A stretch of 64,000 nucleotides of DNA from Marisa cornuarietis (taxonomy: Eukaryota; Mollusca; Gastropoda; Architaenioglossa; Ampullariidae), in the NCBI GenBank assembly GCA_004794655.1, contig SMMW01000555.1, positions 186,001 to 250,000 on the forward strand. The letters run 5' to 3'. The notes beneath the pieces were generated by a model. The model worked only from the letters and a program-made list of their open reading frames with translations, did no database searches and had not been told where the DNA came from. The translations under genes and the position numbers were made by a program. Below are positions 23,000-35,227 of this stretch, piece after piece. The number at the start of each line of letters is the position of its first letter. The first letter of the stretch is position 1.

Positions 23000-24830
23000 G
23001 AAAAGAAAGGAAGAAAACTACAACAACGGACCCTTATATACAGTGACTGTTCAATAGATTCTAAACTCATATGAAATTGGCTTTTTAAATTAACTTTTTC
23101 AGGTAGGGACATTACCTTTGCTATAGTTGAAAATTAAATTTTACAGACTTAACAAAATAATATGTGAACTATAAGTTTAATATATTCTTGACATAATCAA
23201 AAATAACAAACCCTTAAATGGAAGAAATTGAAGAACTATAAGTTGTAAATCAACATATTTCTAATGATTGGGTAAAGCGCAATGCACAGAAAGAGATCAA
23301 CCAAGGAACAGCTTGGACCATATGTGAATTATACGTATATACATACAGACATGATATCACAATTTTGATTTCCTTTTACGCATGGCGATGTTCGTAGCTG
23401 TGTAAGAAAAATTTTGCACCTCACTAATCCTTTAAACGAAAAATGCGTAGCCCTCTTCATGTGGTCATGATCGAATTTTAAAAAGTCTTGTAATCAGACC
23501 AGCCATGCGTGTGAACACATTACGCATTACCTCCTTCCATTCCTCTTAAAAAAGAAAAAGTCCAAACATTTCCCAGATTTAAATAGAAGTAGAAAATAAA
23601 GTTGCTTAAGTCTAGCTTGCTTAATGAGCTAGGAAGTTTTGGACTGCACACTATCGTTGTCGTGTGGTCAGTGAACTCCAATATGGACCAGAAGGTTGAA
23701 GGTTCTGCGCTTGTGCGGCTCAGTAACCGGAAACTTCCTTTGTCCTCCTAGCAGCTAAAGGGTACTTTTCATTATAAAGGAAGTTAAAAGGCATTGAAAA
23801 GGCTAGGTTTCACCATGCACATTCTGTACCCTAGTAAACATTGAATTATTTACAATGCATTTCCCACGCAGCCTATACGAAATGTGATACCTTGACCAGT
23901 GTGATGCCGAGGCTTAAAACTTCAAGATAGTTGGTTCCTGGCGACAAGGATTAGAAACTATTAATATGTGCAAGGATCAGATAATAATAAAAGTGAATGA
24001 ACACATCAACAGCCCTCTACCACAGCATTAGGGTTATGTTCTGAGGGCTAATTACGTGTAAAACATAAACAGTGTACAAAATGTACAAAAATAAACAGTA
24101 AAATTTACAGATGGTACCGATAAATGTAGCCTCAAACTCCAGATGTGTTGTTATGTGAAGGTGTCTTGTCGTTGTCGATGGTTTTGGGTTTCTTAAATCT
24201 ACTATGCCAAGCTCTCTGTCAGGCTGAGTTCCGCAAAATCTCTGTTGAGCATTAAACAGTTTCATTTCTAGAAGGATCTAGAAGACAGTTATCATGAATT
24301 ATAAAAACTAGTTTATAATTTTTTTTGCTATTTAACCGGTTGAGAGGCGTCCTTTATTCGTTGCGCTACATTCACGACAGTCTTTCTCACTCTCGGTCCT
24401 CTATCCCTCTACACATAAATGCCTCCAACAAACGTAGAAGTAAATTATGCTAAAAATCACGGGTGAGTGATCCATGAATACACGATTACTTGCTGAGTGG
24501 GTGACAACTGTGATGGTCTACGATTAGAGGGTGCTGGAGTGCACAGTAGTAGCGGTAGGTAACTGATCTAAACAAATACACTTCATGCCCAACAGTAGCG
24601 TTAAATGTTTTCGAGACGATCTGCATCTCAAGAATTTGCATGAGGAATCTTTTATCAGGATCCTTTGCCTATACTTTACACCAGTTTCATACTTATTTTA
24701 ACACCTGATCCCAGCGACTTCAACTGCATGACTTCATCCGTCTCAGGTGATCTCGCCGTTTCTGTTTGTGGTGAAGAATGATAAGAAAGTAAATACATGC
24801 ATATGGGTCACTATATCTGATCACTATCCG
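23000..24830. other. Non-coding stretch with a possible tRNA-like fragment
   Basis: At about 23660-23725 GTGTGGTCAGTGAACTCC and GAAGGTTGAAGGTTC resemble eroded A and B boxes, too weak for a firm SINE call. Nothing else is recognised. Confidence 0.35.
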
Positions 24831-24835
24831 CATGG

Positions 24836-24871
24836 AAGACGGACGGACGGACAGACGGACGGACAGACAGA
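24836..24871. repeat. (GACG/GACA)n tetranucleotide tract
   Basis: Tandem GACG and GACA units, eight to nine copies. Confidence 0.9.
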
Positions 24872-25209
24872 AATAAAAATACATATTTGGAACATGGAAC
24901 ATTTAAAAAAAATTATCATATTCTTTTAATTTCAGTAAAAAGATAAGAAAAACTCCCTTTGTTGCCATCGCTATTCCAATACTGCCATACACTGGCCATC
25001 GGTGTCTTCTTAGCTTGCGGAGACATACGTATCGTCACGCGCTTCCTCTTTTTCTGTGCATGGTGACGTTTATAGACTGGTAAAGAAAACGGGTTATTCT
25101 CCCAGATTTTGAGAAATAGTATCTTGCACTGAGCTTTAGCTCTCATCAGAAAAAGAAATGCACGAAGTTTAAAGATTGACTGGCTAGATAAGTAAACTGA
25201 TTGACAAGC

Positions 25210-26560
25210 GATTGGAAATTAATAATCAGTACCTTGAAGGACAGTCTCCCACAAGGTGTCGTTCCGGGTCACATGAGCAAACCAGATCAGCTTACGTCGC
25301 TTGACCGTTGCAAGGGATTTATACAGATTGTACTTAGTAGCAAACCTGATGTTATGGCTGCGCCAAACCATGTCCAGCCTGGCCATTGCCGCTATCGCTG
25401 TTACGACCCTAATGTGGATATCCGTCGTATAGGTGCCATCCTTGGAAATGGTGGCTCCCAAAGTACTTAAAGCTGTTTACATCTTTGAGCCGTACCCCAT
25501 TAATATGTGGATCTCTACCTTGCCAACGATCAGTGCTGATCTCTATTCCATATGAACTGTCTGTCAGTCTGCTGGTAAGATCTTGGAGTTCTTTGCTAGT
25601 ACCTGATATGTCGTTTTCAAAGCGTAGGTTGCAAATCGGCCTTCCGCCGATGGAAATGAAAGCGTGGTGGTCTTGGAGGATTTCACACATGATGTTTTCT
25701 AATAAGATTTTAAACAGCACAGGTGATAAAGATCACCGTTGACGTAAGCCTGCTGTAGTGCGGAAGGAAGCTGCTATTGGGTTATCCAGCAGTACTGCCC
25801 TTGCTTTCATAACTTGGGCGAGGCCTTCTTCGATGTTGAATTTTCGCATTACGTACCATAGCCCCTCGTGCCAAACTCTGTCGATTGCCTTATAAAGTTG
25901 TAATAGAGTCCTTCTCTGCCAAGATGGGGCAGTAAAAGATCTGCTCAACTGTTCTTCTATGTGGTCTAAAGCTAGCCTGTTCGTTTGCTAGCAGCTCATC
26001 CATTTAGGTGCTGATGTGGTTCGGCATTACTTTCGGCATGACTGCTTGGGTGGCTCATAAGGCTTTTGGTTCAGTAGTTCTGGCTCTGTTTGCTGTTTGG
26101 GGTATGACTAGTGGAAGCTGCTTTGAGTTTGCTTTTCCTTTCTCTCTTCAAGGCCCTCCTCTAGTCACAAAGATCTAGGATGTCGTTCGTGACCCATGGT
26201 TTTTTCTTCTTCCTTTGACGCCATAGAACTTCATGGGTTGTTGACAGTAGCACCTCTTTAGTCTTTCCAGCGAGGATGTCTACATCTCCGTTCACCAAGT
26301 TCAGTGCGGCGAATCTACCTCCAATTGCGGCCTTGAAGGTCCTGTAACGTTTGGGTCTTGAAGCTTCTCCAAATGAAAGCGAATTTGAGGGATGTTTGAG
26401 GAGCGATTCACTTTCAGCTTCAATTTCCAGCTCGTTAAGACGATGTCATAGTCGCTGTGTCAGCGCCTGAATTCTTCGTTGTCTTCACCTTGTTGATGCT
26501 GAATTCAAAGCATCTAGAAATTAAGATAAAGTTGATTATGTTATAGATAAATTCGTCTGG
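25210..26560 (-). pseudogene. LINE ORF2 remnant (linker, RT and C-terminus), I-clade-like
   Basis: Read on the minus strand from 26560 to 25215. The endonuclease-RT linker includes IGGRFAALNLVNGDVDTL and PWVTNDIL (about 26150-26350). The RT palm is partly deleted, with AIDRVWHEGLWYVMRKFNIE and LLDNPIAASFRTTAGLRQ at 25733-25900. FKILLENIM, RPICNLRFENDISG (the catalytic ADD has become END) and LQDLTSRL lie at 25560-25720. After a shift, FKYFGS and MGATISKDG lead to YKSLATVKRRKLIWFAHVTR. In this last part KSLA runs straight into TVKRRK, so the roughly 65 codons that normally lie between (including LLYGCDTWTL) are missing. The element is inactive. Its 5' part appears to continue at 27290-27590 beyond an inserted opposite-strand copy. 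Confidence 0.88.
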
Positions 26561-26633
26561 TGAAAGTCAAGTTACTGTTTTTGATTTATTGTGGCGATGT
26601 AAGGTGTTGTCAAAGTTATGATCAATGGGAACG

Positions 26634-27291
26634 AAAGTTATGATCAATGGCAGCGGCAAAGAAGAAATCCTTATGAACTGGGTACAGCTCGAAGAGGTAA
26701 GCAGCTTCAAGTACTTGGGAGCCACCCTCTCCAACGATGGCAGCTCCACGCTAGATATCCGCATCAGGAGCGCAACAGCAACAGCAGCAATGGTTAGGCT
26801 AGATAGGATCTGGCATAGCCACAAGATAAGGTTCACTACCAGGTACAAGCTGTACAAATCCCTGGTAGTGCCGATCCTGCTCTACGGATGCGACACGTGG
26901 ACTCTGCTCGCCAAAACGGAAAGGAGAATCCAGGCATTCGAGAACAAGTGCCTGAGGAGGCTGCTCCGGATCTCATACAAAGAATATAAAACCAACGACT
27001 TTGTAAGAAACAAGATTGTCATACTCGTAGGACACCAGGAACCTCTACTATCAACAGTCAAGCGACGTAAGCTGGTCTTCTTTGGCCATGTGACCCGACC
27101 CGACACCTTGTCGAGGACTATCCTTCAAGGTACTTTGGAGGGTAGTCGATGCCGCGGTTGCCAAAGGAAGAACTAGCTTATGACCGTCAAAGATTGGACT
27201 GGTCGTCCTGTACAGGACCTGCTCACTATCGCCCGAAATAGGCAAGAGTGGTGGGCTCTGTTAGCTGCCGCGTCTATCTATGTGCCCCCCC
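26634..27291 (+). pseudogene. 5'-truncated LINE copy, RT C-terminal region
   Basis: The best-preserved copy of the same family, on the opposite strand. An open frame (26625-27176) reads VQLEEVSSFKYLGATLSNDG, YKLYKSLVVPILLYGCDTWT, FENKCLRRLLRISYKEYKTN and TVKRRKLVFFGHVTR, then stops at TAG after GCQRKN. The frame after the stop continues MTVKDWTGRPVQDLLTIARN to WWALLAAASIYVPP at 27291, the family 3' terminus, which is also seen at 55.8 kb. The 5' part (endonuclease and most of RT) is absent, as is typical of incomplete target-primed reverse transcription. Confidence 0.88.
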
Positions 27292-27590
27292 TTCCCAGAT
27301 CCTGTCTATCTGAGCTCCGCCAGTCGCTTTCTGTTCCACCGGTACCAGTAGCTCATGGGTGAGTTGTTGCATTTTGCCGCACTCATGTAACGTGCGGACG
27401 TTTCACTTGGCGGTGGAAGTTTTTCTCTCTCAAATTAATATCTAGTTTGGTTCCAGTAGCACATTTTTCGCTATCCCCACCCTGGAGCCTGGTACTTCCG
27501 TCGTGGAAAGTCTTCACCCGCTGATGCCATGTTAGCCTTTATCTTTCCCGAGATTGCCTATATGACGATGGCTAGGGTTGTGGTAAAAGA
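27292..27590 (-). pseudogene. LINE endonuclease start and 5' leader
   Basis: On the minus strand about 27425-27370 reads NVRTLHECGKMQQLTHEL, the N-terminus of an APE-type endonuclease in this LINE family. After a frameshift comes RYRWN and LAELR. The sequence 27430-27590 is probably the element's 5' leader. It ends where the plus-strand copy's 3' terminus begins, so it is read as the detached 5' end of the 25.2-26.6 kb element. Confidence 0.65.
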
Positions 27591-28484
27591 ATAAAAATGG
27601 TAACAGTGTGAAGCTTCTCCGTTTATGTGGTTAGAAAACATAATAAGAACTTGGAATATTTATGCGTATTGTCGAAAGTCAACATTCTGCTCAATTAATC
27701 ACTAAATTATGTTTAGATTTTTAGATGAATAATACTACTCGGTCACATCAGATCAGATTATGCCCAATGCTTTCAAGGAGAGAAGTATGAGGTCGAGTGC
27801 GAGACTTGTAACAGATTTAAGAGAAAAGACACGACGGTCTGTCATCAAGGTAGCTCCCTCAATCCTGTCGTGAATGAACAACGGAAAGTTCGCATGTTTC
27901 TACGTCGCTGCTCAGCCTCTGTCAGGGAATTGCATTGATTTTTTGGTGGGAAGAGGGATATGTATCCACAGTTCGAGGTGAACAAGGCAACGGACACACA
28001 CTGCTCCTAGTTAATGGGCGTGCGAAATCAGTGACTTAATTTTCTATGTGTTTTGAAATTCAGATTTAAAAAAAAATGTTATTTTAAAAAAAAGTTTCGA
28101 TAAAAATTAAAATACTGCTTAATTATCATTTCTGTATTTCAGAACGACCCTCCATACAATATAGCTCTTACACGAATCTCTTGACAGTATCTGGCTATGA
28201 GACAATCTTCTCACCCAGCTGAGTTTCAGACAAGAAAATAAATTCACCATTCTAGGTCACCCTTTATATGGATTTAACATACATATTTCTGACCTTTCTT
28301 TCTTTGCTTTCCACTCTATAAAAATTGAAGAAGAGATGGTCTATTTTTTAAGAATTTATTATCTAAGTCAAGAAGGTTAAGGAGTAAATAAGCAAATGAA
28401 TGGGAAATGGTTTGCCAAAAGGTGTAAACTGGTATTGACCACATGAATGCAACAGTTCTCATATTTCCAATGATTTACCGTCGT

Positions 28485-29200
28485 AATTCAAATTTCCAAT
28501 GCAACCCAAATCCATAGAGAAATATAATACTCCCAAATTCCTGGGTCCCAGAATTTTGTTTGTGCAAAATCATTAAGAATTTTGACAGTTTTCACAAATG
28601 ACTTTTTCCTTGCATCAAGATGTAAGACCGCATCATCTGGAAATGGAACAACAGGAATTCCTTGTCTTGTACTTTCATGATTGGCAACATGGTTCAGCGA
28701 ATGCACTAAAAATGTCTTAATATTTTAAGAACAAAAATTCACACGCGAAAACATTACTGCCTGAGCTTTAGCTCTTCCTCATTCAACTATAATGCTGCAT
28801 GTGTTTCTTTAAACATAGTAAGTCCTTATAATAAATTGTTTTCTTTCTTATGTAACTGCTTTTTTACGTAACTATTTGGTTCTACTTCCATGACATCCTC
28901 TTTGCTGTACAGCTTTTCATCAAAGGTCTTTATTTCATTCAACGTCATCGTAGGTAATATTTCTCTGCTCCTTCTCTAAAAATGCCCTTAACATTGCTGT
29001 TACAAAAATACTTGTTAGACTTTTCACTCTCATGCATACCCTGTAATTTTGAGTGGACCATCATGCCATCCAGTTTCTTTTCTCGCAGTTCTTTTAGTCT
29101 AGATGTTTTTCTTCTAATAATTACATTGAAATTTACGTGACTCCAGCTCTTTAATTACCTTCAGTGGTCAGTCTGCTTACCTCTCTTCTTCAATAATACG
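28485..29200 (-). pseudogene. L1/Tx1-like LINE RT remnant
   Basis: Minus strand. At about 29120-28990 RLKELREKKLDGMMVHSKLQ and SNKYFCN resemble the segment before the RT fingers of L1/Tx1 elements (a GE(K/R)xxKYFxxLE pattern). IKTFDEKLYSKEDVMEVEPN follows at about 28930-28860. The RT palm appears at 28660-28570 as PFPDDAVLHLDARKKSF and VKILNDFA, with the catalytic ADD changed to PDD. A large internal deletion removes most of the fingers and palm between these parts. It is a different LINE clade from those at 1.3, 25 and 56 kb. Confidence 0.7.
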
Positions 29201-29689
29201 TGAGGAGTGAAAGAGTCTTCCCTCTAATTTCCAGAAGGAACGTTTAAAAGAAAAATTGGTTGTCTTTAACAATTTCAGAGTGCTTATCTGAGATATTATT
29301 ACTATTTTTTCAAGTTATTGAATGTACTGAAGGAACGACATCATGGATCTTTGTGACTAAAGGAGGGCTTTGAAGAGAAAAAGGAAAACCAAACCCAAAG
29401 CAGCTTCCAAACACAAAGAAGGAACGGTGCCATCAATTATGTTTAATGGAGTCTATGCAAGCTTTGTCTTTAGCAGGGAATTATTAAGTTAGTATTATTA
29501 TTATTATTGGTATCAGAGTTTAGTACAAGTGTAACAATTAAATGACCTGAGTGACAGCCTGGCAGAATTTTTGTCATTTACTTCCATGAGTAATGATGCT
29601 GATATTAGAAAGTAGTTTCTGTGTGTATATGTGTATGTGTGTGTGGGTGGATGTGGGGGGTGGGGTGGGAATTGGTATTTTATGCCAAG

Positions 29690-29878
29690 CTACAAACTAA
29701 GACTATGTAGTGACAAAGCAGCCGGCACTATAAGCAGGTGTCACATCCAGAGAAACTATAAGCAGGTGTCACATCCAGAGAAACCATGCCTGAGACGAGA
29801 TCTGAACCCAGGACAGCCAGTTCCCACTGTTTTGGTGACTGGCGCTAAAACGTTGCGCCACCGGACCTCCCTAAAATA
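29690..29878 (-). mobile_element. tRNA-derived SINE with internal 28-bp duplication
   Basis: On the minus strand it starts GGGAGGTCCGGTGGCGCAAC, an A-box-like head. The B-box GGGTTCAGATCTCG follows after TGGCTGTCCT, then the body TCTCTGGATGTGACACCTGC. A perfect 28-bp tandem duplication (29727-29754 and 29755-29782) repeats the body unit. A decayed relative lies at 53.65-53.77 kb. Confidence 0.75.
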
Positions 29879-29899
29879 GTATGTGTAGCTTTGTTAGAC

Positions 29900-31900
29900 T
29901 TTATTATAAAATGAGGGATCCTCTATTGTCAATTGTCCCATGAAACAGCAATAAGACATGTATCAGGATATGTCCTAAAATAGCCAAAGAAGGGGAAGTT
30001 ACTACCTTAGGACTAGTTGAAGGACTAAATAATGGTAAGGGTTATGGTGTACAACATGGATGCACAATCCTTCCAATCCCCAAGTTCATTTGCCGTCATA
30101 GTGTAGCAAAGAAAGAAATAGTAAGTAACAGTGAACAGAAAAAGATGCAGCTAGATTCGTTGGAACTAAAAAAAAAGGGAAAGGGGACGACAAGTTCATC
30201 AACAGACTTTACACATATAAACAACATCGTACATCACTACTGTCCAAGTACAATCAATACACATTCACGACCCTTCTTACGGAGTTTTGCGGCTCTTGCA
30301 CGATTTTGCAATTATCTTGGATCCAACTGTTTATTCTAGATAATTCATAAGCTATTCTGGAGACACTACACACAATGTAATCCTTCTACTTTTAAAATCT
30401 GAAAGCGGACCTTTCTCGGCAGCCACATTGACAAATACCACCGGTCACGTTTACGAGAGGGGCGGAGGGCGTATAAAAATGGCCGGCACAGTCGACGAAA
30501 AACAAAATACATACAAAGCTCCGTGTCTTGCAAGAAAGGAGGCACACTTTCTCTCCTCCAACTTAATCACTGACACTCGATCTCATCTTCGTCACGACAA
30601 CTGTAACTTACTTGATTAGAGAATGTGCTCTGTGTCGCGAAACCCCATGGGGCTTTCGATACCATTCCTCTGTTAAACATCTACATCAAACATACTACGG
30701 CTGCGTTTAGATAGTCTTCTCTGACTGACGGTCCTTGAGCGTTTCAGCTGTAGTCCTGCACTGTTTTGTTATCGCGTGAGCCGTCGACTTGTGATGTTGA
30801 GCCCTTTGAGTGCTTTCCCAATATCACTTTCCTAGGCTAAAAGTTCATATTTTCAAAATATATTTTCAGATTCGACGTAATGATGCCACAGACTATATCA
30901 TAATCCATAGCACGGAGCTGTTAGGTAAACGACCTGATCATCTGCTGTCACTCGCGCTGAGCGAATGCTCACTCCTCACTGATAAAGCTTTATAATTTTT
31001 ATAGACTTTCGCTGTGACACGTGCGTAATAATTGGTTTTCTATTAACACTACGTAACCTCCAGTTTAAACTGTTTTCAACAGTAACATCACAGAACTGTT
31101 TAATGCGTTTTAACTGACTCATTTTTCTCAGCCATTTACCCTTTTTACAAAGTTGTCAAGCAAAATGGCAATGGCCAGGCAGAAAATAGCTCACAGACAC
31201 CAACCACCACAGACGTGACTGTTTATGTTGTAACATATCGGAATTTGTCATTTTACAGGTAAGTGTGGTATGAATTGTATTTGTAAGCAAATTTTTTTTC
31301 CAGGAGGCAGTCAAATAGCCCCACCCCCGTCTAGTCCTCTTCTAGTCCTACTGCTTTGAATCGGCCTGCCCTTTGTTTTTCTCAGCAGTCGCATTGATTA
31401 CAAGATAGCCACACTGTGCTAACGTTGTTTTCAAAGGCTCTCCCTAGCATACCTGTCTGATGCCTTACCACCCGAGTCGGTCTTTTCGGTATTCTTGTTG
31501 CCCTCACAAATTGGCAGACCCTCCTTCTCCACGTTTTGGAATTATCTCTCCATTTCTTTTAGGACTGTGTCTACGATCGAAACTTTTAAGTCCGGCCCTC
31601 TCTTTGACAAATATCTTTCATAATCAAGCCAACTCATCCGCTCATTCTCCAATTCATAGTTCATCCATATACTTCCTTTAAGCTTTTCACGGTGTCATGA
31701 TGTCATCAAGACAAGCTCTGTAAAAAACAATGTTGTGAAAAAGAGTTAGTAAAAGAATTTCTTGAACAGGTACTTCGCTAAAGCATTGTTGACATTTTTG
31801 GTAGAGTCATTGTGAGGAAGATAATACAGAAGTTAATTCTATAAAAAAAGAAATAGCTCGGATGGGGATGCTGATAATGCGGTAATTAAAGTGGTTGAAA
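29900..31900. other. Non-coding stretch with one promoter-like motif
   Basis: At 30458-30485 a GC-box-like GGGGCGGAGGG is followed by GTATAAAAATGGCCGG. The downstream frame has no recognised domain. The rest is unremarkable. A 73-codon plus-strand ORF at 31460-31681 is unassigned and could be LINE debris. Confidence 0.4.
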
Positions 31901-31929
31901 AAATGTTTCTGCTGCTATCGAAATAGAGA

Positions 31930-34315
31930 AAATTAGGAAAAATTATTGTGACAGATCAGCGACAGTTTGAACTCGACACGCGTTTGCACGGGCAGCCAGT
32001 AAAATGTCTTCAGTAGTGGCGTAGCAGAGTCAGGCTTCCTAGCCTTCAGAATGAGTCTAGCACCCGAATTATGAAATATTTGAATTTTGTCGAGAAAAAC
32101 TTTTCGGGCACTTTTTTAGAAGGTAGTTTACTTAGCCACGCCTTGAGAGGACAAAGGCACAAATGATTGCTTTAATTGCATGAACTGTGCGGTAAGATCT
32201 AATAGAACTAATCTGATGTATTGCAGCAAAGGCTAAGCGTCATAAATAAGAAACAATTCGTGACACTGAATCAGTAATAAGATATCGAGGGTCATATGCT
32301 GAATGCAAGAAAAATATCGATACATCCAGCTCTCACCGAAGAATGTTTGACAGGCAAGGAGGACTTAATTATCAGTTTTATCATCATTAAGCTTGGTATT
32401 GCTTGCGATCATACAACATTTCACGTCAGAAATGCATTGCACATAATGATATCAATCTCACAGGGATAACAAGAGACAGAGAACAAAGAATCGCCTGCAT
32501 AAGACATATTTATATTAGAATGGCTTTCAGCTAGTGAACCAAGTGGCCTAGTGTACATGACAAAAGCACAGGACACAAGCCAGAGCTACAGAGATACACG
32601 GGTTGGAACGATCAGATGTAGTATTATAAATAACAAAGGACTCGATGTGACCATTAAGATAACTCCGAGCTAAACCAATGCAGATCAAGAAAATCAAAAA
32701 TTTTATTTGAGGGTATTGATGAGAATATTGTGGCCAACAGTGTCAAAAGCGGAGCTGAGGTCAAGGGACATCGAGAACGTCACCTACATCAAAGGCACAC
32801 ACGTCTTCGGTAGCCTTCATAAGCTGTACTATGGAATGGGCAATATGGAGACTGGTCATTAGAACATATAGAGTGGACTTTCAAATACTTCAGAAGTTTT
32901 TTAAAGAGTGTCTCAGGCAAAGTTTTAGCTTTTAGTTTATGGACAAGAAGGAGAGTCTCAAGACAGGGCGTTAGTTTCAAAGACCATTTTGGTGAAGGTT
33001 AACTTTTTAGTGAGTGGTTTTACTGCAGCAGTTTAAAAAGTCGAGGGAACAATAGCAGATGACAAACTGTCTTTAAAGGGGAAAGTAAGTACAGGCAGAA
33101 GTTGAATAATGCAATCAATGAACAAAAAGGTCTGCAGGGGTCTAGAGATCATGTGGTTGATCAATAATGCAAAATAACAATTTTAACTTTAACTTCAGCA
33201 ACAGGACGGAATGACCTAAGCGTGCTGACAGCAAAAGATTCACTTCTGATAAGCTCAACTTAGAGGGTAGTGGATGCACAAAGGTAATCGAGCTCACAAT
33301 GTACATCTGTAATCTTAGCTCTGAAAAATTCATTACATATTTTTGGTGGTTGATATAAGGGATTGTAACGGGGTCATTTTTGCCACCGCCATAGGTGTTG
33401 CTATCTACACTAAGTGACTGTTTTAATGACCGAGAACTAGAAATCCAGGACCTAAAAAACAAGATCTTTACACGGCGAACAACATGAATGACACGCCGTT
33501 TAGCAGACATGTAGAGCTCGAGTTCCCGCCTTTCTGCCTGACTCGTTATCTCTCCCCTCACATTAACATAACACTGCCCAGAGCTACAATATATAACCCT
33601 GCGAAGACTGGCAAGCGCATGCTCATCCAGCAGATTGCGCACACAGCGTGTAACTGTTCAATAGTAGAGTGATAAGCAGAAGTCAAGACATTGGTGAGAT
33701 CACGTTAGAAAGCAACAATGTCAATGCTGTGAAGACTTAATTGCTTCAAAGGCTGAAGGAAAAGAACGGGCTGAACCCTGAGATTACATACAATGCAAAA
33801 ATATCGGAACAAAGCTCTTGTGTAAAAAACATCATCGTCCGTTAGCGAATGTAGAATCCAGCAATGATAGGTAAAAGTTCGAATGAAATTGTCAACAAGT
33901 TGTAGAAGTCGCAGAGTTGTAGGTAACTGTTGCTGATCAGAGTGGACGTGGGCATCTCCAAGTGCCAAAGAACTGTAAAATCAAGCCATTCCGCAAAGTG
34001 TTGATAGAAGCGGGAGTTAGTTTTATTTTTCACACTGAAAAGAGTGTATTGCAAACACGAACATAAGAAGTGAATGATGCACTTTGAGGCAGCCAGAGTA
34101 ATGTGAGGTGTGTGGGATCGAAAAGATAGCGTTGAAACAAAGGCGCTTGGCGAATGAGGCTCTGTAAACGACAGTGATGCCACCACCTCGGTAGGAATGA
34201 GGAAAAGACCTCGACATAGACCACCCTACTGGTGGAAGGCCAGAACACTTGACATCGTCACCAACCTTTTGGAGCCATGTCTCGTTGATTTGTGGAAATG
34301 ATAATGACATATTTC
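31930..34315 (-). pseudogene. L2/CR1-like LINE ORF2, endonuclease to RT C-terminus
   Basis: The longest element in the window, with several frames used. Minus strand, 5' to 3': the endonuclease shows NETWLQKVGDDVKC and GGGITVVYRASFAKRL at 34300-34130, then LGDAHVHSDQQQLPTTLRLL and HSLTDDDV at 33970-33830. The linker shows NLLDEHALASLRRV near 33630 and GGGKNDPVTIP near 33390. The RT shows LKYLKVHSICSNDQSPYCPF at 32910-32840, then LDLSSAFDTVGHNILINTL (motif A) at about 32765-32710. VMYTRPLGSLAESH follows, and YAGDSLFSVSCYP at about 32505-32465 (the YADD box is now YAGD). The C-terminal segment shows FHNSGARLILKARKPDSATP and LLKTFYWLPVQTRVEFKL at 32075-31970. Frameshifts and stops inactivate it. 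An (AAT)n tract lies just beyond its 5' end. Confidence 0.88.
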
Positions 34316-34346
34316 AAGGCATCAAAACAATATTTTGTTTAATATT

Positions 34347-34391
<45 letters not shown>

Positions 34392-34404
34392 GTAATAATA
34401 ATAT
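34347..34404. repeat. (AAT)n microsatellite
   Basis: About 18 tandem AAT units, one interrupted. It abuts the 5' end of the minus-strand L2/CR1-like LINE. Confidence 0.95.
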
Positions 34405-34875
34405 ATAAAATTGAAAAGTTTACATTTAATCATGATAGAAGCTCGATTATCGTAAATAACATGCGAGATTAGTAATACGCTGTCCGAATTCGCTAACGTT
34501 TCGTCACACGCACGACAAGGCACAACCACTGCTTATTATTACCATTATTATCACACTTACCACTGATGTCTGAAACGTTTTCATTTTACACTTGGTATGT
34601 GGTTTAGTATGTTTGCTTTTTTTAAACTTGCTATGTAAACTATTGTGAGTGTTCGAATTTACATCTATTTTAGTATCTTCATTGCATTGATTTTAATTAG
34701 GTACGACCACCAAAAAGTTCTAGAAAAGAGAAAACAGTATTTAAAAGTAGCAAGGTGGGGTTATGCTAAAAAAAGGGCTAAGCGCAGTCAAAACATGAAA
34801 ATACTTTGCTAAAAATGAACAATAAAATCCTGGATATTTTGTACGTGACACTGATTCCAGATGTGTGTCTGGAGT

Positions 34876-34920
34876 GTGAGTGAAAATGTGTGTGTGTGCG
34901 CGTGCGTGTGTGTGTGTTGC
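34876..34920. repeat. GT-rich tract
   Basis: GAAAATGTGTGTGTGTGCGC followed by GTGCGTGTGTGTGTG; an imperfect dinucleotide repeat. Confidence 0.85.
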
Positions 34921-35227
34921 ACACCTTTGTGATAGTAATTATCCTACTATTAATGAGACTGTGATTAACCTACACGTACGAGCCTTTTTTTAAAATCTAT
35001 TTTTATGTTCCACCAATGACTCATACCCATAGACAGCTGTGTTCTGGCTCTTCTAGCAGTCGGACTGACAAATATGTTATGAATGAGAGTATATTCTCTC
35101 TTTAAATTCCGTCAAAAACAATAGTCGTCAGCAACAAGCTTGTCAAGTCCTACTTGCACGCTTGTCGAACTAATGCGCATTCTTGACATCAGAAAATCGC
35201 GTTTCCAGAAGCAAAGCGCATTAATAC

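Noticed and set aside
29631..29879. 82-codon plus-strand ORF
   Set aside because: It reads antisense through a SINE.
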